A stretch of DNA of 64,000 bases, from the NCBI GenBank assembly GCA_900073065.1, contig FJOG01000002.1, forward strand, positions 1,954,243 to 2,018,242, in the 5' to 3' direction. The position numbers and the translations under genes were made by a program. The first letter of the stretch is position 1; every line of letters begins with the position of its first letter. Shown piece after piece: positions 1 to 11,487 of the stretch. Source of the stretch: Phialocephala subalpina (taxonomy: Eukaryota; Ascomycota; Leotiomycetes; Helotiales; Mollisiaceae). A model generated the notes under the pieces. The model was not told the DNA's origin. It searched no databases and worked only from the letters and a program-made list of their open reading frames with translations.

Positions 1-302
1 CACACCGCCTCTTATCAAGACTGGAGGTACCAATTTTTCATATATTACCATTCTTCCATCTCCAGCTGAATCTTCTTTTCTTCCTTTCTCTCTTGCGCTT
101 ATGAAGGATTGAGGTCTTTCAACAAGTTCTCGTTTTCAAGTCCCACGGTCATTTGGTTCTTTGGCGTTTAGTTCTGTTTTACAGTATCTCTGTTGCGGTG
201 TGGGAAAAAAGCAGCTGCCTACCGATCTTTACTCTCTTTTTCTGATATCTCCTCACGTGTGCAAAAAAACAAATCCTTTGCGTTATCGATATCTATCCCG
301 CG
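1..302. other. upstream/leader sequence of first gene
   Basis: Pyrimidine-rich sequence (many ctt/tct runs) ahead of the ATG at 303, typical of a fungal promoter and 5' untranslated region. No convincing coding frame was seen; a short open frame starting at 161 overlaps the next gene in another frame and looks like a shadow. Confidence 0.5.
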
Positions 303-1236
303 ATGCCTCCTCCAGCTCAAGTACCAGTCCTGAGTTTCGAGTCGGATCAACCCATCTCCAACGTCTCTATCGGTCTCGATGCCACTATCCTCCATTCCTG
401 GCGTGATGGATCGGAGTACGGTCTCGCTGATCCTATGTATCCTTACTACGCGATGGAGATTCAGATCAGTGGCTGGCGTTCGCTACACAACATCATCCTT
501 GCGAGATATTCAGGCGGCAGGTTGAAGAAAGACGCGTTGTATCAACTCAAAGGCCGGTTCTTCGTCGATACGAGTCGGGAGGGAGGGAAGAGTTATTTCC
601 ACGTCGATGAGGCTGTTCGATTTCAAGGCCCGGGAACTATTCGGAGTTTCAAGACACCCCAGTTCATGATGGTGGGGGAGGTGGTCCAGGTCCAGGATAC
701 GAATTTATTGTTGAAGTGGGTCACCAGAGATCCGTATCGGCGGGATATGAGCTATGAGCAGATGGCGGTGTTCAACTTGGAGAAGCCTTTGAGCGAGAAG
801 GAGAGGGAGAAGTACAGGAATCAGTTGTGTTGTTTGGAGGGAGTGATGGAGTCGGTTGATCATAGGAATGATTGGTATTGCACTGGGATCAGATTGTGTC
901 AAGACACCCCAGTTCATGATGGTGGGGGAGGTGGTCCAGGTCCAGGATACGAATTTATTGTTGAAGTGGGTCACCAGAGATCCGTATCGGCGGGATATGA
1001 GCTATGAGCAGATGGCGGTGTTCAACTTGGAGAAGCCTTTGAGCGAGAAGGAGAGGGAGAAGTACAGGAATCAGTTGTGTTGTTTGGAGGGAGTGATGGA
1101 GTCGGTTGATCATAGGAATGATTGGTATTGCACTGGGATCAGATTGTGTCATTTCATTTCTAAATATGCATCGTCACCTCCTTTCTCGGTCCCGTTGTTG
1201 GGCAATCTCGGCCACTTAGCTCAAGTGATCATGTAG
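303..1236 (+). CDS. uncharacterised protein, frame broken by a 250-bp tandem duplication
   Basis: The ATG at 303 opens a frame with a good protein-like sequence (start MPPPAQVPVLSF; segments such as YPYYAMEIQISGW and SYFHVDEAVRF). Read straight, it stops at 1007. A perfect 250-bp direct repeat (651-900 and 901-1150) explains this: 250 is not a multiple of three, so the second unit is read out of frame. With one unit removed, the frame runs 303-900 then 1151-1236 and gives 227 residues ending in a hydrophobic tail before TAG. The same peptide (TPQFMMVGEVVQVQD) occurs in two frames. I do not recognise the family; a single small beta-rich domain is a guess. Either the gene is freshly mutated or the assembly contains an extra repeat unit. 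Confidence applies to a real gene being here, not to the 1007 or 1236 stop. Confidence 0.6.
651..1150. repeat. perfect 250-bp tandem duplication
   Basis: Bases 651-900 and 901-1150 are identical at every position I compared, with a 'tc' shared at each junction (649-650, 899-900, 1149-1150). There is no divergence, so the duplication is either very recent or an assembly artefact. It lies wholly within the coding part of the first gene and shifts its frame. Confidence 0.97.
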
Positions 1237-4200
1237 AATCACGACGTTGTGTCATGTATGTTCGGTGGAGAGGAGCCGGCGTTACCGTTGACAGATTTCA
1301 GCTCTATGCTCTCGAGGATTGACAAATCGTCAGAGATGCTCGTAAGGCTGCTTTCTGTACCATGGCGATACCCAATTGTTTGAAGTTCTTCTGCTGAAGA
1401 ATCCATTCTGCAATTCAACAACTAGTTGTTTGTCTTTGGTGGTCAATTAAATTGTTCTGATGTTTTTGTGGATCTCTTGGGAGTTCATTGACCGATCTGC
1501 CAAGTGGAAAATGTCCTTCACGTGGCAAGAGTGGTGAAGCAATTATTGCTTGCGAAATGCAGGAAATCAAGAGATCGAAGCAAGCCTTACAAGGACTCTC
1601 GTATGAAGGGAAGCTGATTCAAATGTTCAGCTTCTCAAAGCGTAGCCGTGGCGATTGGTTGCCTTCTTGAGAAGATCGCTGCTGACATTTACTCTCGTTC
1701 ATTGTACGTGCAGTACTAATGATTTACCTTGACCGATTGCCATGATATCCAACCGGGCTCGTATCTCGGTTCCAAGGTAGAAGTCATGGCCCGAGTCTTC
1801 CATGGCTTGACGTCCACTTCGCCTTGACAGAACCCCAGACTTCCAAACGTTGAAACAAATGAGTTCGCAGGGCTTTGAACCTTATAGGCGAAAGACTACC
1901 AAACATTTCATGTCAAAACGCAACAAGGTTTCTCGTATCTCTCGGTACCGCAATTGTCGATGGATCAGCATTTGAGAGGCATCAGCGTCTACACTCGCGG
2001 CACCAACTCGACAAACTTCAAATGGCGCAATTGAGCCGTTGAACTATAACATTCCTTAAGAATTGCTTTTTCTCGGTACCTCGGAAGTGTCTCCATCGCA
2101 TTTTTCTGCTCAACCAATATCAACCGATGTCAAGAAGTAGTTTGTTTCATGTTCAAGTTCAACTTAATGGTTCTTTGGTACCGAGCCCAGAAAATCCCCA
2201 GAAGTTCGGAACTAAATCATAGAACAAATGTTACTGCAATGAATCAATCGACTTCAAAATGACGAGCATCGAGCTGAGTGAGATCTTAGCCCCCAACGGT
2301 CTGCAGTACTGTAAGAGGCACGATCTAAAACAACTTGTGACCAGTCTGCCCAAAAAACTCTCCTAAATCCCTAGGCTCGATCCGGTTCGCGGCTTCTGAA
2401 CCGATAGGGCAATACAGACGCATTAAAGATCACGTGTGTCAGCCGCAAGGAGTCGAAGGTTGCATTTTGATGTTCGTTTGGAAGCCCAACAGGAAGTTCC
2501 GCGGGGCTTGTAAGCTCTTATTATTTTTTGGTTGCGTGCTACGTTGCTGCGTGTCTTGTTTCTCTATATCTGATTTACCCCTGATCCATTACGACTTCCA
2601 ACACACGCGGTGCCCGCAGAACTTGGTAAGCCAAGGCTCACCAACGGGATCGAGGCGAGATCCCGAAGAGATTCTGGCGTTGTACAAACAATTGGTTTAT
2701 ATCATCTGAAGTTTGGTAAAGAAAAACGACTGGTCAAGAAATCATCGCTTTTCGAACAAAGACAGAAACACGTTCTTGGCCAAGATCCGCCGGCTCGGTA
2801 GCATTGTCCCGACAAACAATAGCCCTTATGCCGTTGCGTTATTAATCTATCTATCTGGAAGGGAGTGAAGCTCCTCGGCTCCTCGTTCTCGTGATAGTCC
2901 CCTTAATTCGCCCGTTAATTTTAACCATCACTATCACAATCCACCCCCGCTTCCGCTGTACCAGACTTGAGCGACGCACCGAAGGAACATCTTCAATCCT
3001 GAACGAAGCGAATAAACATATAAAGTCTGAAATAGCATTATCGATGATTCACATGGAGTTGAGACTCAAACGAGATGTCTTAGTCATGCGCGTCCCAATT
3101 CAATTGGCATAATTATTGGATCGGGGATTTTCGAAGGTCTTGTTTCCGTTTGTTCTTTTTCATTTCAAAGACAAATGCAGGTGCTGATCCGAATGATTGG
3201 TCAATTCACGACTTCCTCGTCGTCGGGTCAGGGGGCTACCAAACATTTGACCTCCTTTGGGCCAAGCGTTACATTGAAGGACCTCGAGGATGATTCGCCC
3301 CGAAATCACTGGCCATGGAGGAAGATGAGAGCAGTCCCGTCTCCCAGAAGTCAAAATCGACGAGTCGTCGCTGGTCGACGGCCTTCCCACGAGAAGGTCC
3401 GCGCGCAGCGTTGCAGTAGTCTCATCTGCGGCCTAGCATGGAGGCCCTGGTCACATCGAATTTGAATTCGGAGCAGCGAGTCTTCTGATTGGCAGTTGCA
3501 GCACGGTGCCGAAGGGGTCAAAGTTCCAGTGGGGGACGCAATGCACTGAATCGCAGCATCGAGTCTTCGATGTCTTTGTACAGTAAATTAAATTTACAGC
3601 AGCATGGAACTTGCTTGCAACACAACCGGCAGTGGCAACAAAACAAGTGGTTTCTGCGAGTGTTCAGTGGTAGACGCAATGCATCTTACTGGAACTACAG
3701 TACAGTAGCTGAAGAAACGCCTTCTGGTCGCCAGAGGGTTGAAACTCGTGCTGGACGGGGAGAAATTTCGGACGGGCTCCACACCAACGCCAATCCATTG
3801 AACCCCAACACCGAACTGGCCTAACGTGCTCCAGGCTCTGTCCCCGACTCGCCACTGGTCCCAAAGCCTGCCAATCTCCTCAACGCCCCCCCGAAATGCC
3901 ACCACGCCAGTCGAAAACAGTCAAAGGTGCGCGGTGCCTGGCGGAGGATACAGGCATCGGTTGGCCCTAAATCTCCTCGAACAGGGGCGCAACAGGGGGA
4001 GCTTGGACCCCCCGTCAGGATGCGGCCTTTCTGGGAACCCCCCGGTACGTTTTGGCTTCAAGCCATCTCGCCGTGTCTGATCTCTCTGAAGTCTTTGCTC
4101 TTGCACCTCGTCGTCCCTCCTTCTCTACTTCTGCTTCACTCCCGAACTGCATCTGCACCCGCCGACTGCACGACACGCTGCCCGAGCAGACGCAGTGAGC

Positions 4201-4517
4201 AGTAGCAGAGAGACAGGTTGATACTCGACTTCAACTTTGTTCTATGCGAGACCTGCTCGAAGCAATTGCGTTTGCAGCTTGCTGGTTGTCGAGCCGTGAC
4301 CTTCTACCTACTAATTTGGAACCAACACACATCCGACACTCCTTATTTCTCAGTCGCTCCTTTCTTCGCCTCCCTCGAACATCGACCTCGAGCCAGCGCC
4401 CATACGTCGATTGATCTGTGCTCCCGCTTCGATATCTTCTATCAGTATCAGGAATATTCCGAAACCTAGGTTTCTTGTTTCGTTTCGACACGTTGTATCG
4501 AAACATACGCCGTCATC
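1237..4517. other. 3.3-kb intergenic region, mostly featureless
   Basis: No gene with convincing codon pattern on either strand. One stretch at about 3176-3294 (+) reads as a stop-free, protein-like segment (containing DPNDWSIHDFLVVGSGGYQ) before a TGA, and may be a remnant. Two loosely similar segments share ggcagt...gacgcaatgca at about 3490-3545 and 3630-3685. The last 400 bp are pyrimidine-rich and are probably promoter and 5' UTR of the DENN gene at 4518. Confidence 0.5.
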
Positions 4518-7492
4518 ATGGGTCCATCATTGAACAACCACTCTTCCTTCGTCCGACCTCGGACTGGTGACCGCGAAGGCCGTCCAGGAACTCGCGATCA
4601 GACGGACCAGAACTTGATCATTCCCAGCCGAACCTCTTCTCTTCACTCCCGGATCACCCAGCCAATTCCATCCACACTTGCCCTCAAGCCTCAACAGCGA
4701 ACACCAAAGACCCTCACTCATGCGTATATGGTCTGTGGTGTTGGACGAGAGCCATCCCAATGGGTGAAGGCACCAGCACCGGCGCAAGGAAAGATTGGAC
4801 ATATGAAAGGGGCTGTTGGACAGTTTTGGCTACCGGAAATCCTTGGAAGCAGTCCAAGATTGGAGCAGGATAATGAGATTGCTCGCGCTCTCCACGCAGC
4901 CATGAGGGTAAGGCGTGTCGAATCAAGTTGTTTCAAATCACTACTGACGTTACTCAGGCGTGCTTTCCCCACGATGTTGAGATCTGCACTGGACGCAGCC
5001 AGCCGCACTGTGTGCACCATTCTTTTGTGCTACAGCAGGATTCTTCGCATACCCTTTATGGTATTGCACTGCGAGTTTGGTCAAGAGCAGACGAGAAGCG
5101 TGCCGAGACGATCCGTGACCTGCGAAGGAGAACCGAGTCCGACTTCTACGATTCTCCAGATGAGACCTACTGGATCCCGTACTGCTTATCCTTCTTGTCC
5201 CGATATCCGCTGTACAACCTCTTGGGTGACTACCTTCGAGGTATGTGGATCCACTGGAACAAGGCCACTAATCTCTTCCACGCCGAGGAGGTCTCCAGAA
5301 TTCTCAGTTTCCCAGCACCAAGATTGAACGATCTTGTTCGAATTGATATGAAGGACTACGCCCTTTGCTATCAATTCCCTTCTTCACCAACCGGTTTCCA
5401 GAACTTCGCCATGTGGCCCTTGTTTTCTTGTCTCTCCATTCCAAATATCGTTGGTGTCATAGAGGCCGCTTTGTCGCCAACACGACGTATCATTTTCGTC
5501 AGTCACTATCCTGCCATGCTCACAGTGGCGGCTGAGACAATCCGATACTGTGTTCGTGTTTACGAATGGAGTGGTCTCTACGTTCCAGTCGTACATGCTA
5601 GACATGCGAAGGAGCTCGTCCAGGAGCCTGGACCATATATTCTTGGTATCACAGCCGAGTGTAGAACACTTTTCACCGCTCCCACCGACGCCTTAGTCGT
5701 GGATCTTGATCGAAACTTTGTTTTGACATCTAGCCCACCCACTGCTTTGACCGCTGGTCAGCGCACGAAGATGGTCAATCGTATGACCCAAGCTCTAAAT
5801 GGGGACGTCACGCCTTCAGGAGTACCACAACATTTGCGATCAGCATATGGAGGCGGAAAGTTAGTACCAGCCGGTCAAATTATCGTGATGCGGGGAGAAG
5901 TGGAGTCAATTCAGGATCCCGAATGGTGGAATCAAGACTCCGTGATGGCTGTCATGGACCATGTTTGCGAGAAAATGGTAAGTCTACGATCTGATCTCAT
6001 ATATCCCAACCTGGGGTATAAGTCACATGTTGCTGATCATTGTTTCACAACAGGGAAGGAACACCGGCATGAAGGCTGTTTTCGGTGGGGCAGTGAAGAA
6101 GCCGCTGATGACCAAGGTATCAATGAGACATCTGAATGAAATTGTTCGGGAGCGAAATCAATACTCCAGAGATGCCTTGGAGGCTTGGCAAGACTTCATC
6201 AACCTCAAGGGTCGTATGGACACGGAACTTGGCAAGGTCACCAAGAGAAACAACTTCTTGGTCGAGGAACTCGAGAGCTGGAAGCAACAAGTACGTCATT
6301 GCGCCCGGGAAATAATTATGTTACTAACCTTCTGTAGTTCCTCAAATTCCAGGCTTTCGCTGAGCAACTCACCAAGGAGACTCAAGATCTCAAGGTCAAG
6401 ATTGAGAACCACAAGCGTGAGAACAGACGCCTCACAACTCTCATCGATCAACAAAAGGACGATGCCGCTCGCCTCAGCACCCGGTTGTCTGGCACCGAGA
6501 AGCAACGTGACGATGCTCTCGAAGCTTTGGTCCTTCAGCAAGAGATTGCTGAGGAGCTCGAGCGTGAGAGAAAGCGCAACAAGAAGGAGCTTTCTGCTCT
6601 GCAACATACCAACGTCACCATCCTTCGCCAACGTGATGAAGCTCAACGCGTCGTTCTCCACCTTCGTGCGCTGATCAGCGGGCAAACTCACCACATGGAG
6701 CACATTGTCCGCACTCTAGGCAAAAGCCCCGAGCTGGTCGAGTACATTGAGGGTGGCTACGATGATGAGGCCGAGGATCTGGAGGACATTGCTGAGGAAG
6801 GCAAGCCTGGTGAGAATGGTGAGGGAACTGCTCCAGCTGGTTTCGAATCACGTGCTTCGTCCCGATCAAACAGATATAGCAAGGTCCACGGTGAAGACAT
6901 GACGCCAGAAATGGAGCAACGTCTCACCAATGGTCTGAGGAACAGCAAGCGATACAGCCAGATGAGCATCGTGGATGTTGCTGATCGTCATTTGAGAGAT
7001 AAGACCGATGCCATTGCCCACATCATCCGCAACATCAGTGAGCAGTGCGCTGCCGCTGTCGAAGGTCTTCAACTCGCTCATGACGCCGAGGTTGAGGCCG
7101 AAGAGCAAGCCTTGAAGGAAGCTCGCGGACATCACCGCCAGAGCAACCTCTCGACCGCTACCGCTAGCGACGACGGACGCTCCAACGGATCCGAGAACGG
7201 CGACGACAACCACCTCCATCCTAGTGGTCGCGCCTCCAGCATTCCTCCCACTCCAGATCTCATCCACAACAGATCTAGCACCTCCATGTCAATTGCGAGT
7301 ACAACTACTACTCCTGAGCGGTCGAGCCAACAATACAACATCGGCACGGACATCCCGACCAAGATCGTAGAAGACAGCGACGAGGAAGGGCGAAGTGAGA
7401 ACGAGGGTCTGAATAATAACGAAGTCATCAGCAAGGCGGGCATGATTCACAGACCTGCTGGTGCGAGACTGAGTGCTTTGGGTGGACACTAA
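4518..7492 (+). CDS. DENN-domain protein (probable Rab GEF)
   Basis: Four exons: 4518-4907, 4958-5977, 6054-6290 and 6338-7492. All junctions are phase 0 with clear signals (gtaagg/ctactgac...cag; gtaagt; gtacgt...ctaac...tag), giving 933 residues. The order matches a tripartite DENN module: a uDENN-like N-terminus (THAYMVCGVGREPS near residue 70), the central DENN core around residues 195-340 (YCLSFLSRYPLYNLLGDYLR; FVSHYPAMLTVAAETI) and a dDENN-like part to about 470. A long charged coiled coil follows (roughly 480-640), then a disordered Ser/Asp-rich tail. DENN proteins are known guanine-nucleotide exchange factors for Rab GTPases in membrane traffic; the exchange function here is inferred from family. 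The start has good context (gtcatcATGG). The gene stands alone with large flanks. Confidence 0.85.
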
Positions 7493-8284
7493 ACAGTGCG
7501 TTTGTCTTTATATATTTTACTAGCGTTTGATTGTTTGGGAAGGCGTTGAGATTGACATCCGGAGGCACGTTGTGTGTTTATCTGTAATTGCGGGCCTTGC
7601 TGCGGCTATATCTCTTTGCGTGTATTTAGGAATATTCTATCTATGTTCTTTTCCGGTTATTTAAAATTAGTGGATGGAGGAGATAGCATGGATGAAAAGT
7701 AGAGTAGAGAGGAGATGAAATGGATTGAGAGTTTGATTGTGGCATTCTGTTTATTAATACCCGGAGTATTTTAACCCTCTTTGTTCGTTGGATGGAAAGA
7801 ATTGTGTTGCTGAGTATTTACTTCGAATACATGATTTTCCTCATTGACTAAATTTCGAATGCATCTTGTGTATGGCCATAGCCTCAATCGTGCACCAAGA
7901 CGCAAAAAATCCACCCTAGCTTCGCCCTCCTGGATCCTTTATTGCAAGTGCAATTTCCTCATCTCATTTTGCGTTACAAGTTGTTTTGCTGAGCCAGATC
8001 CCAGAGCTCCTTTCATCAAACTGCGATGTCTTTCGATATCATTATCCTGAATATCGATGTAACGACTTTTATCTACGAACCTCGATCACAATTGGGACAT
8101 ATTTTGGAGTCCCTAAAATCGCGCACATCCAAAAGTAGCAAAATTCTGGAGTGCGATCAGGAACTATAAATACCTTATATTGTTATGGAATTTTGTACTG
8201 CAAAACAAGTCCTGCGTGTCCAATTTTCCGTCCCACAATGTCCCTACTATGAAAATAAATGCGGCACCGCTGCGAATGCTTGAT
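7493..8284. other. intergenic, convergent 3' regions
   Basis: AT-rich region between two genes that point at each other. It is likely 3' UTRs (for example tatatattttacta at 7510 and ttaaaattag at 7660). I see no coding frame or structured element. Confidence 0.5.
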
Positions 8285-8890
8285 TCAGTTCTCCTTCATC
8301 ACGTCTTCTTCGAATTCACTCCAGTCATCACCCAAGCCGACATATCTTTTCTTACTCTTGCCACCTACTGTTCCTTTGATAGTATCATCAACACTTTGCA
8401 AGAATTCAATCGCCATAACCATATTCTCAATCAGTTTTTCCTTGAGAGAACGCATGCTTCTCATATCTGCGTAAGCCGTATTCAGAATCCTTCCTCCATA
8501 AGCTTCCGTCATGCCAATTCTATCATACAATTCCTTCCGAGTCTCACCAGTGTCGAACTCTGTCGCATCTCCATCAATACTCTTGATATACTCTTTCACT
8601 GCACCGGTCAAAGAAGCTCCTGGGTTGTTGGCCAAGTCGCTTTGGAATCCGGCGATGATGAGTTGAGTCGCCGCATCGGTGAATTCTAGTAGTTTGAGCG
8701 TGTGGGCTGAGGCGGATGAGTTGGGGACCTGGATGAGTTCTTGATCTGTGGGGTTGTGGCTGTATGTGGGAACCCAGGTTGTGTTTGGGTGTTTGCCGCC
8801 GTCGTAGGTTTGGAAGATAAGGGTTTGTAGTCTTGAGGGTCCATGGACTTGTGGGGTGAAGGTGGGAGGAGTTAAGTTTGCCTGCCCCAT
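8285..8890 (-). CDS. uncharacterised 201-residue protein
   Basis: Single exon on the minus strand. The frame is open further upstream, but the first protein-like segment begins at the ATG at 8890 (MGQANLTPPTFTPQVHG), which I chose; the more distal start would add an unlikely basic, His/Thr-rich stretch. The product is hydrophilic with a helical C-terminal half (MRSLKEKLIENMVMAIEFL) and an acidic end (SEFEEDVMKEN). No signal peptide or membrane segment. I do not recognise the family. It is isolated, bordered by an AT-rich 3' side and the decayed region beyond 9.1 kb. Confidence 0.6.
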   Translation of the reverse strand: MGQANLTPPTFTPQVHGPSRLQTLIFQTYDGGKHPNTTWVPTYSHNPTDQELIQVPNSSASAHTLKLLEFTDAATQLIIAGFQSDLANNPGASLTGAVKEYIKSIDGDATEFDTGETRKELYDRIGMTEAYGGRILNTAYADMRSMRSLKEKLIENMVMAIEFLQSVDDTIKGTVGGKSKKRYVGLGDDWSEFEEDVMKEN

Positions 8891-10155
8891 TTTTGTTATC
8901 CAGGTGAGCTTTGCTTTTGTTGTGTTGTTTGAAGATTTTGTATTTGTGTGTTCGTGTGTATGTGAAGGGGATAGGAAGAGAGAGGATGTGCGTGTATTTA
9001 TATTTCGCTGTGAGGTTAGCGCATTTCGATCTCGACTGTGGTGGTTTCGACGGTGTTCTGGAAAAGCGATACGCCTGATACCAAAGTTGGAGACATTCAT
9101 CACAGCTTGAAATCAAATACATAGCAGTCGAAATATCGAAAGCCTATGAAGTCTTGCTAGGAGCTTCTCCTGGTCAGGTAGCTAGTGCATTCTCCAGATT
9201 CGAGACAGTCGCATGTGGTGCTCTGGGTCACTTGATTTGCACATCTGCGGGCATCTACGAGATTTTCATTCGAATTCAGTTGAAATTGCAAGCTTAGGTA
9301 GTCGTCTTGGTATAATTTCTATCCTCTGTCAGTCATGTTTCCACCATAACCGTGGTGGGCTTCGAATCTCGTTTAGGAAGGGACGGAGAGGCCCAGCAGC
9401 AGCCCGATAGTTCGCAGCCTCTTTTACTCTCAACCGCTCCAAAACCTTCCAAAAAGATTTTTACGCGATCATGAAATTGAAGTTGCTGAAACCTCATATC
9501 TGATCTGCAAGTCAATTTTGTAACTTTATGCCAGTTGTTCTACAAAGTGGAATGCTGGTGCGAGCGCTTGCTAGAGTACCGGAAACTTATTATGGCACGA
9601 CTTATAATTCATACATCGGCTAGCAGTCTGACACAAAATCCCTACCTTAGTATCGAGATAGAGAAAATCCTCGGAAACTTTCTATCTCTTATGTTTCCAG
9701 CCTGATTGCGAGCCAAGGTGTAACTCTGGCCTTCAAGAGCAGAACACATTGTGGGCTCAGCTGAAAAAAAAAATAAGGGGAACGATGTACGGAGAACAAC
9801 CATGGTTAACATCGATTGTGAGCTGACTACAACGACACCCATTCTGAGCCGACCTCGTATGGCATTCTGGCTCGGCTTCAAATGCAGCATGGTCACCGGG
9901 TGGCGCTGATATTTATGCTGCAATCACAAGATCTGCTGCATGAACTTTTGTCACCGTCGAATAAAGATGAGTAGCACTACGCGAATGAGATGTTTTGATT
10001 TTATTTCTGTCATCTTCCCCACAATGCTTTTGGTATAGTTGCTCTTCGTCCATGTCCTAATTATGGCGGTACCTCCTCACCCGTCTTGAGATCCTCTCCT
10101 TCACCGGCTGAAGTGGCATCATGTTGAATCTTCCCAGTGGGCTTGTTGAACATTA
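8891..10155. other. intergenic region
   Basis: The first 200 bp are T-rich and probably the promoter/leader of the minus-strand gene at 8285-8890. The rest contains only short, interrupted frames on both strands. I see nothing recognisable. Confidence 0.45.
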
Positions 10156-10724
10156 TCAAGCGCTTGTAGTGGCCCCACCACCATCCTCCTCACTTTCTTC
10201 CTCTCCAAGCTCCATAACAGACCGAACCCTTGTAGCAATACCAACCAACATCCCAAACTTCGAGAATATTGTGGCATCGAGCTCCAACACAAGCATGGAT
10301 TTGCGGGCATCAACTTTGGTGTGCTTATGAACAAGAAGGCGCAAGATGTCCCAGGCAACTCCGCAAATTCTTTCACTCCGCTTCGTTCCGATCTGTCGTT
10401 GGAAGCCGAAGGGTCAGGACGAGTGATACAATGTATCGAATGACATAGTCCTTGTTGTTCCATCGGTTACGCATTTTTTGATGGATACCGATGTCCTCGA
10501 CGTATTGCGGGTTTTGGTCCTTGATGGCTTGTAATTATGGCATCTTGGACAGTCTCGTTTTTCCGCGCTTGCGCACTCTTGAAGACAGGCTTGGAGCAGA
10601 ATTCTTTCCAGGCTATTAGCATATGCTTCTTGCAGAATTGTGCGCGCAAGCTCTTGAGATCCGTGCTCGAGGCCAGTTGCGTCGCCATTGTGTTTGCGTT
10701 CGGTTGTCTGTTTGCGTTGCCCAT
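10156..10724 (-). pseudogene. decayed gene, paralogue of the remnant at 11488-12303
   Basis: Minus strand. An ATG at 10724 opens a frame containing KKHMLIAWKEFCSKPVF and NETVQDA. It then breaks, and the homologous reading continues in a second frame (IKDQNPQYVEDIGIHQKM, then KDYVIRYIVSLVLTLRLP), and again in a third after about 10364 (RICGVAWDILRLLVHKH), ending in an acidic tail with GEEESEEDGG at 10156. The same series of blocks, in the same order, occurs in the plus-strand remnant at 11488: IIPWREL, SIQDAVNAIK, EYVIRYMASVV, MAWGLARV, acidic tail. Alignment to that copy is what reveals the frameshifts, so I call it a pseudogene; sequencing indels could mimic this. Function unknown. Confidence 0.6.
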
Positions 10725-11487
10725 CTCGTCCGTGGTTCGTGATATCGTTGACCTTGATGTGTTTTGTGCGTCGAAATTATGTGGCTGCGATCTTATTTAT
10801 GCCAGGTTGGGCTCCATTGGAGATGAGCTTCTGAACGCAGGCGGTGTAAATTCACCTATTTTGTTGCGATTCGTGATCACAATCCGTGTTAGCTGAAAGG
10901 TAGCGTCTCCTGAGATATCTGACCCTAACAGACTAATATTTTTCTCCATCAACCTACAATTTGCCTGGCCTCTCCGCATTGACATCACACGGAAGGCCTT
11001 CAACTACAACCATCAACAGTGGTACCTCGAATCTAGAAATTGGTATGATCCTGGCCTAGAAGCGCTTCGAACTTGAACTTGACCACCCGATGGCGGCGAA
11101 TCCGAGTATCATTGATAGAGACTTGGGCTGCTAGAGATACCTACGGACTCGACTTTAGCTAAGCAGTTCAGGCGATCACTAGAGGGCCTAGACAGGTTCT
11201 GAGAGGCTCCCAACTGGACTTGCTTCCATCTATCGAACAAGTAAGACCTCAGATTACGTACCAACGCCAAGTCGTTCAAGTACAGCGAAGAAGAACTTCT
11301 GCAATACCTTCTACTCCCGCTCGCAATACCTCCAAGGAAGACAACCGCTTCTCGTCTCTCAGAACATCCGATATCAAATTCATCAAAGACAACCTCGAGC
11401 ACGAATACCCGCCACCTCAACCGGAACCATGGCTGATAATACCAAGAAGCCGAAAGAGGAAGGAAGACCACGGCGCAGGTTTCTGAG
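10725..11487. other. intergenic between two divergent paralogous remnants
   Basis: 763 bp separating the ATG of the minus-strand remnant (10724) from that of the plus-strand remnant (11488). It contains a plus-strand open stretch (11220-11486) ending in a basic segment (RSRKRKEDHG) that may be a degenerate upstream exon. No other feature seen. Confidence 0.4.
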
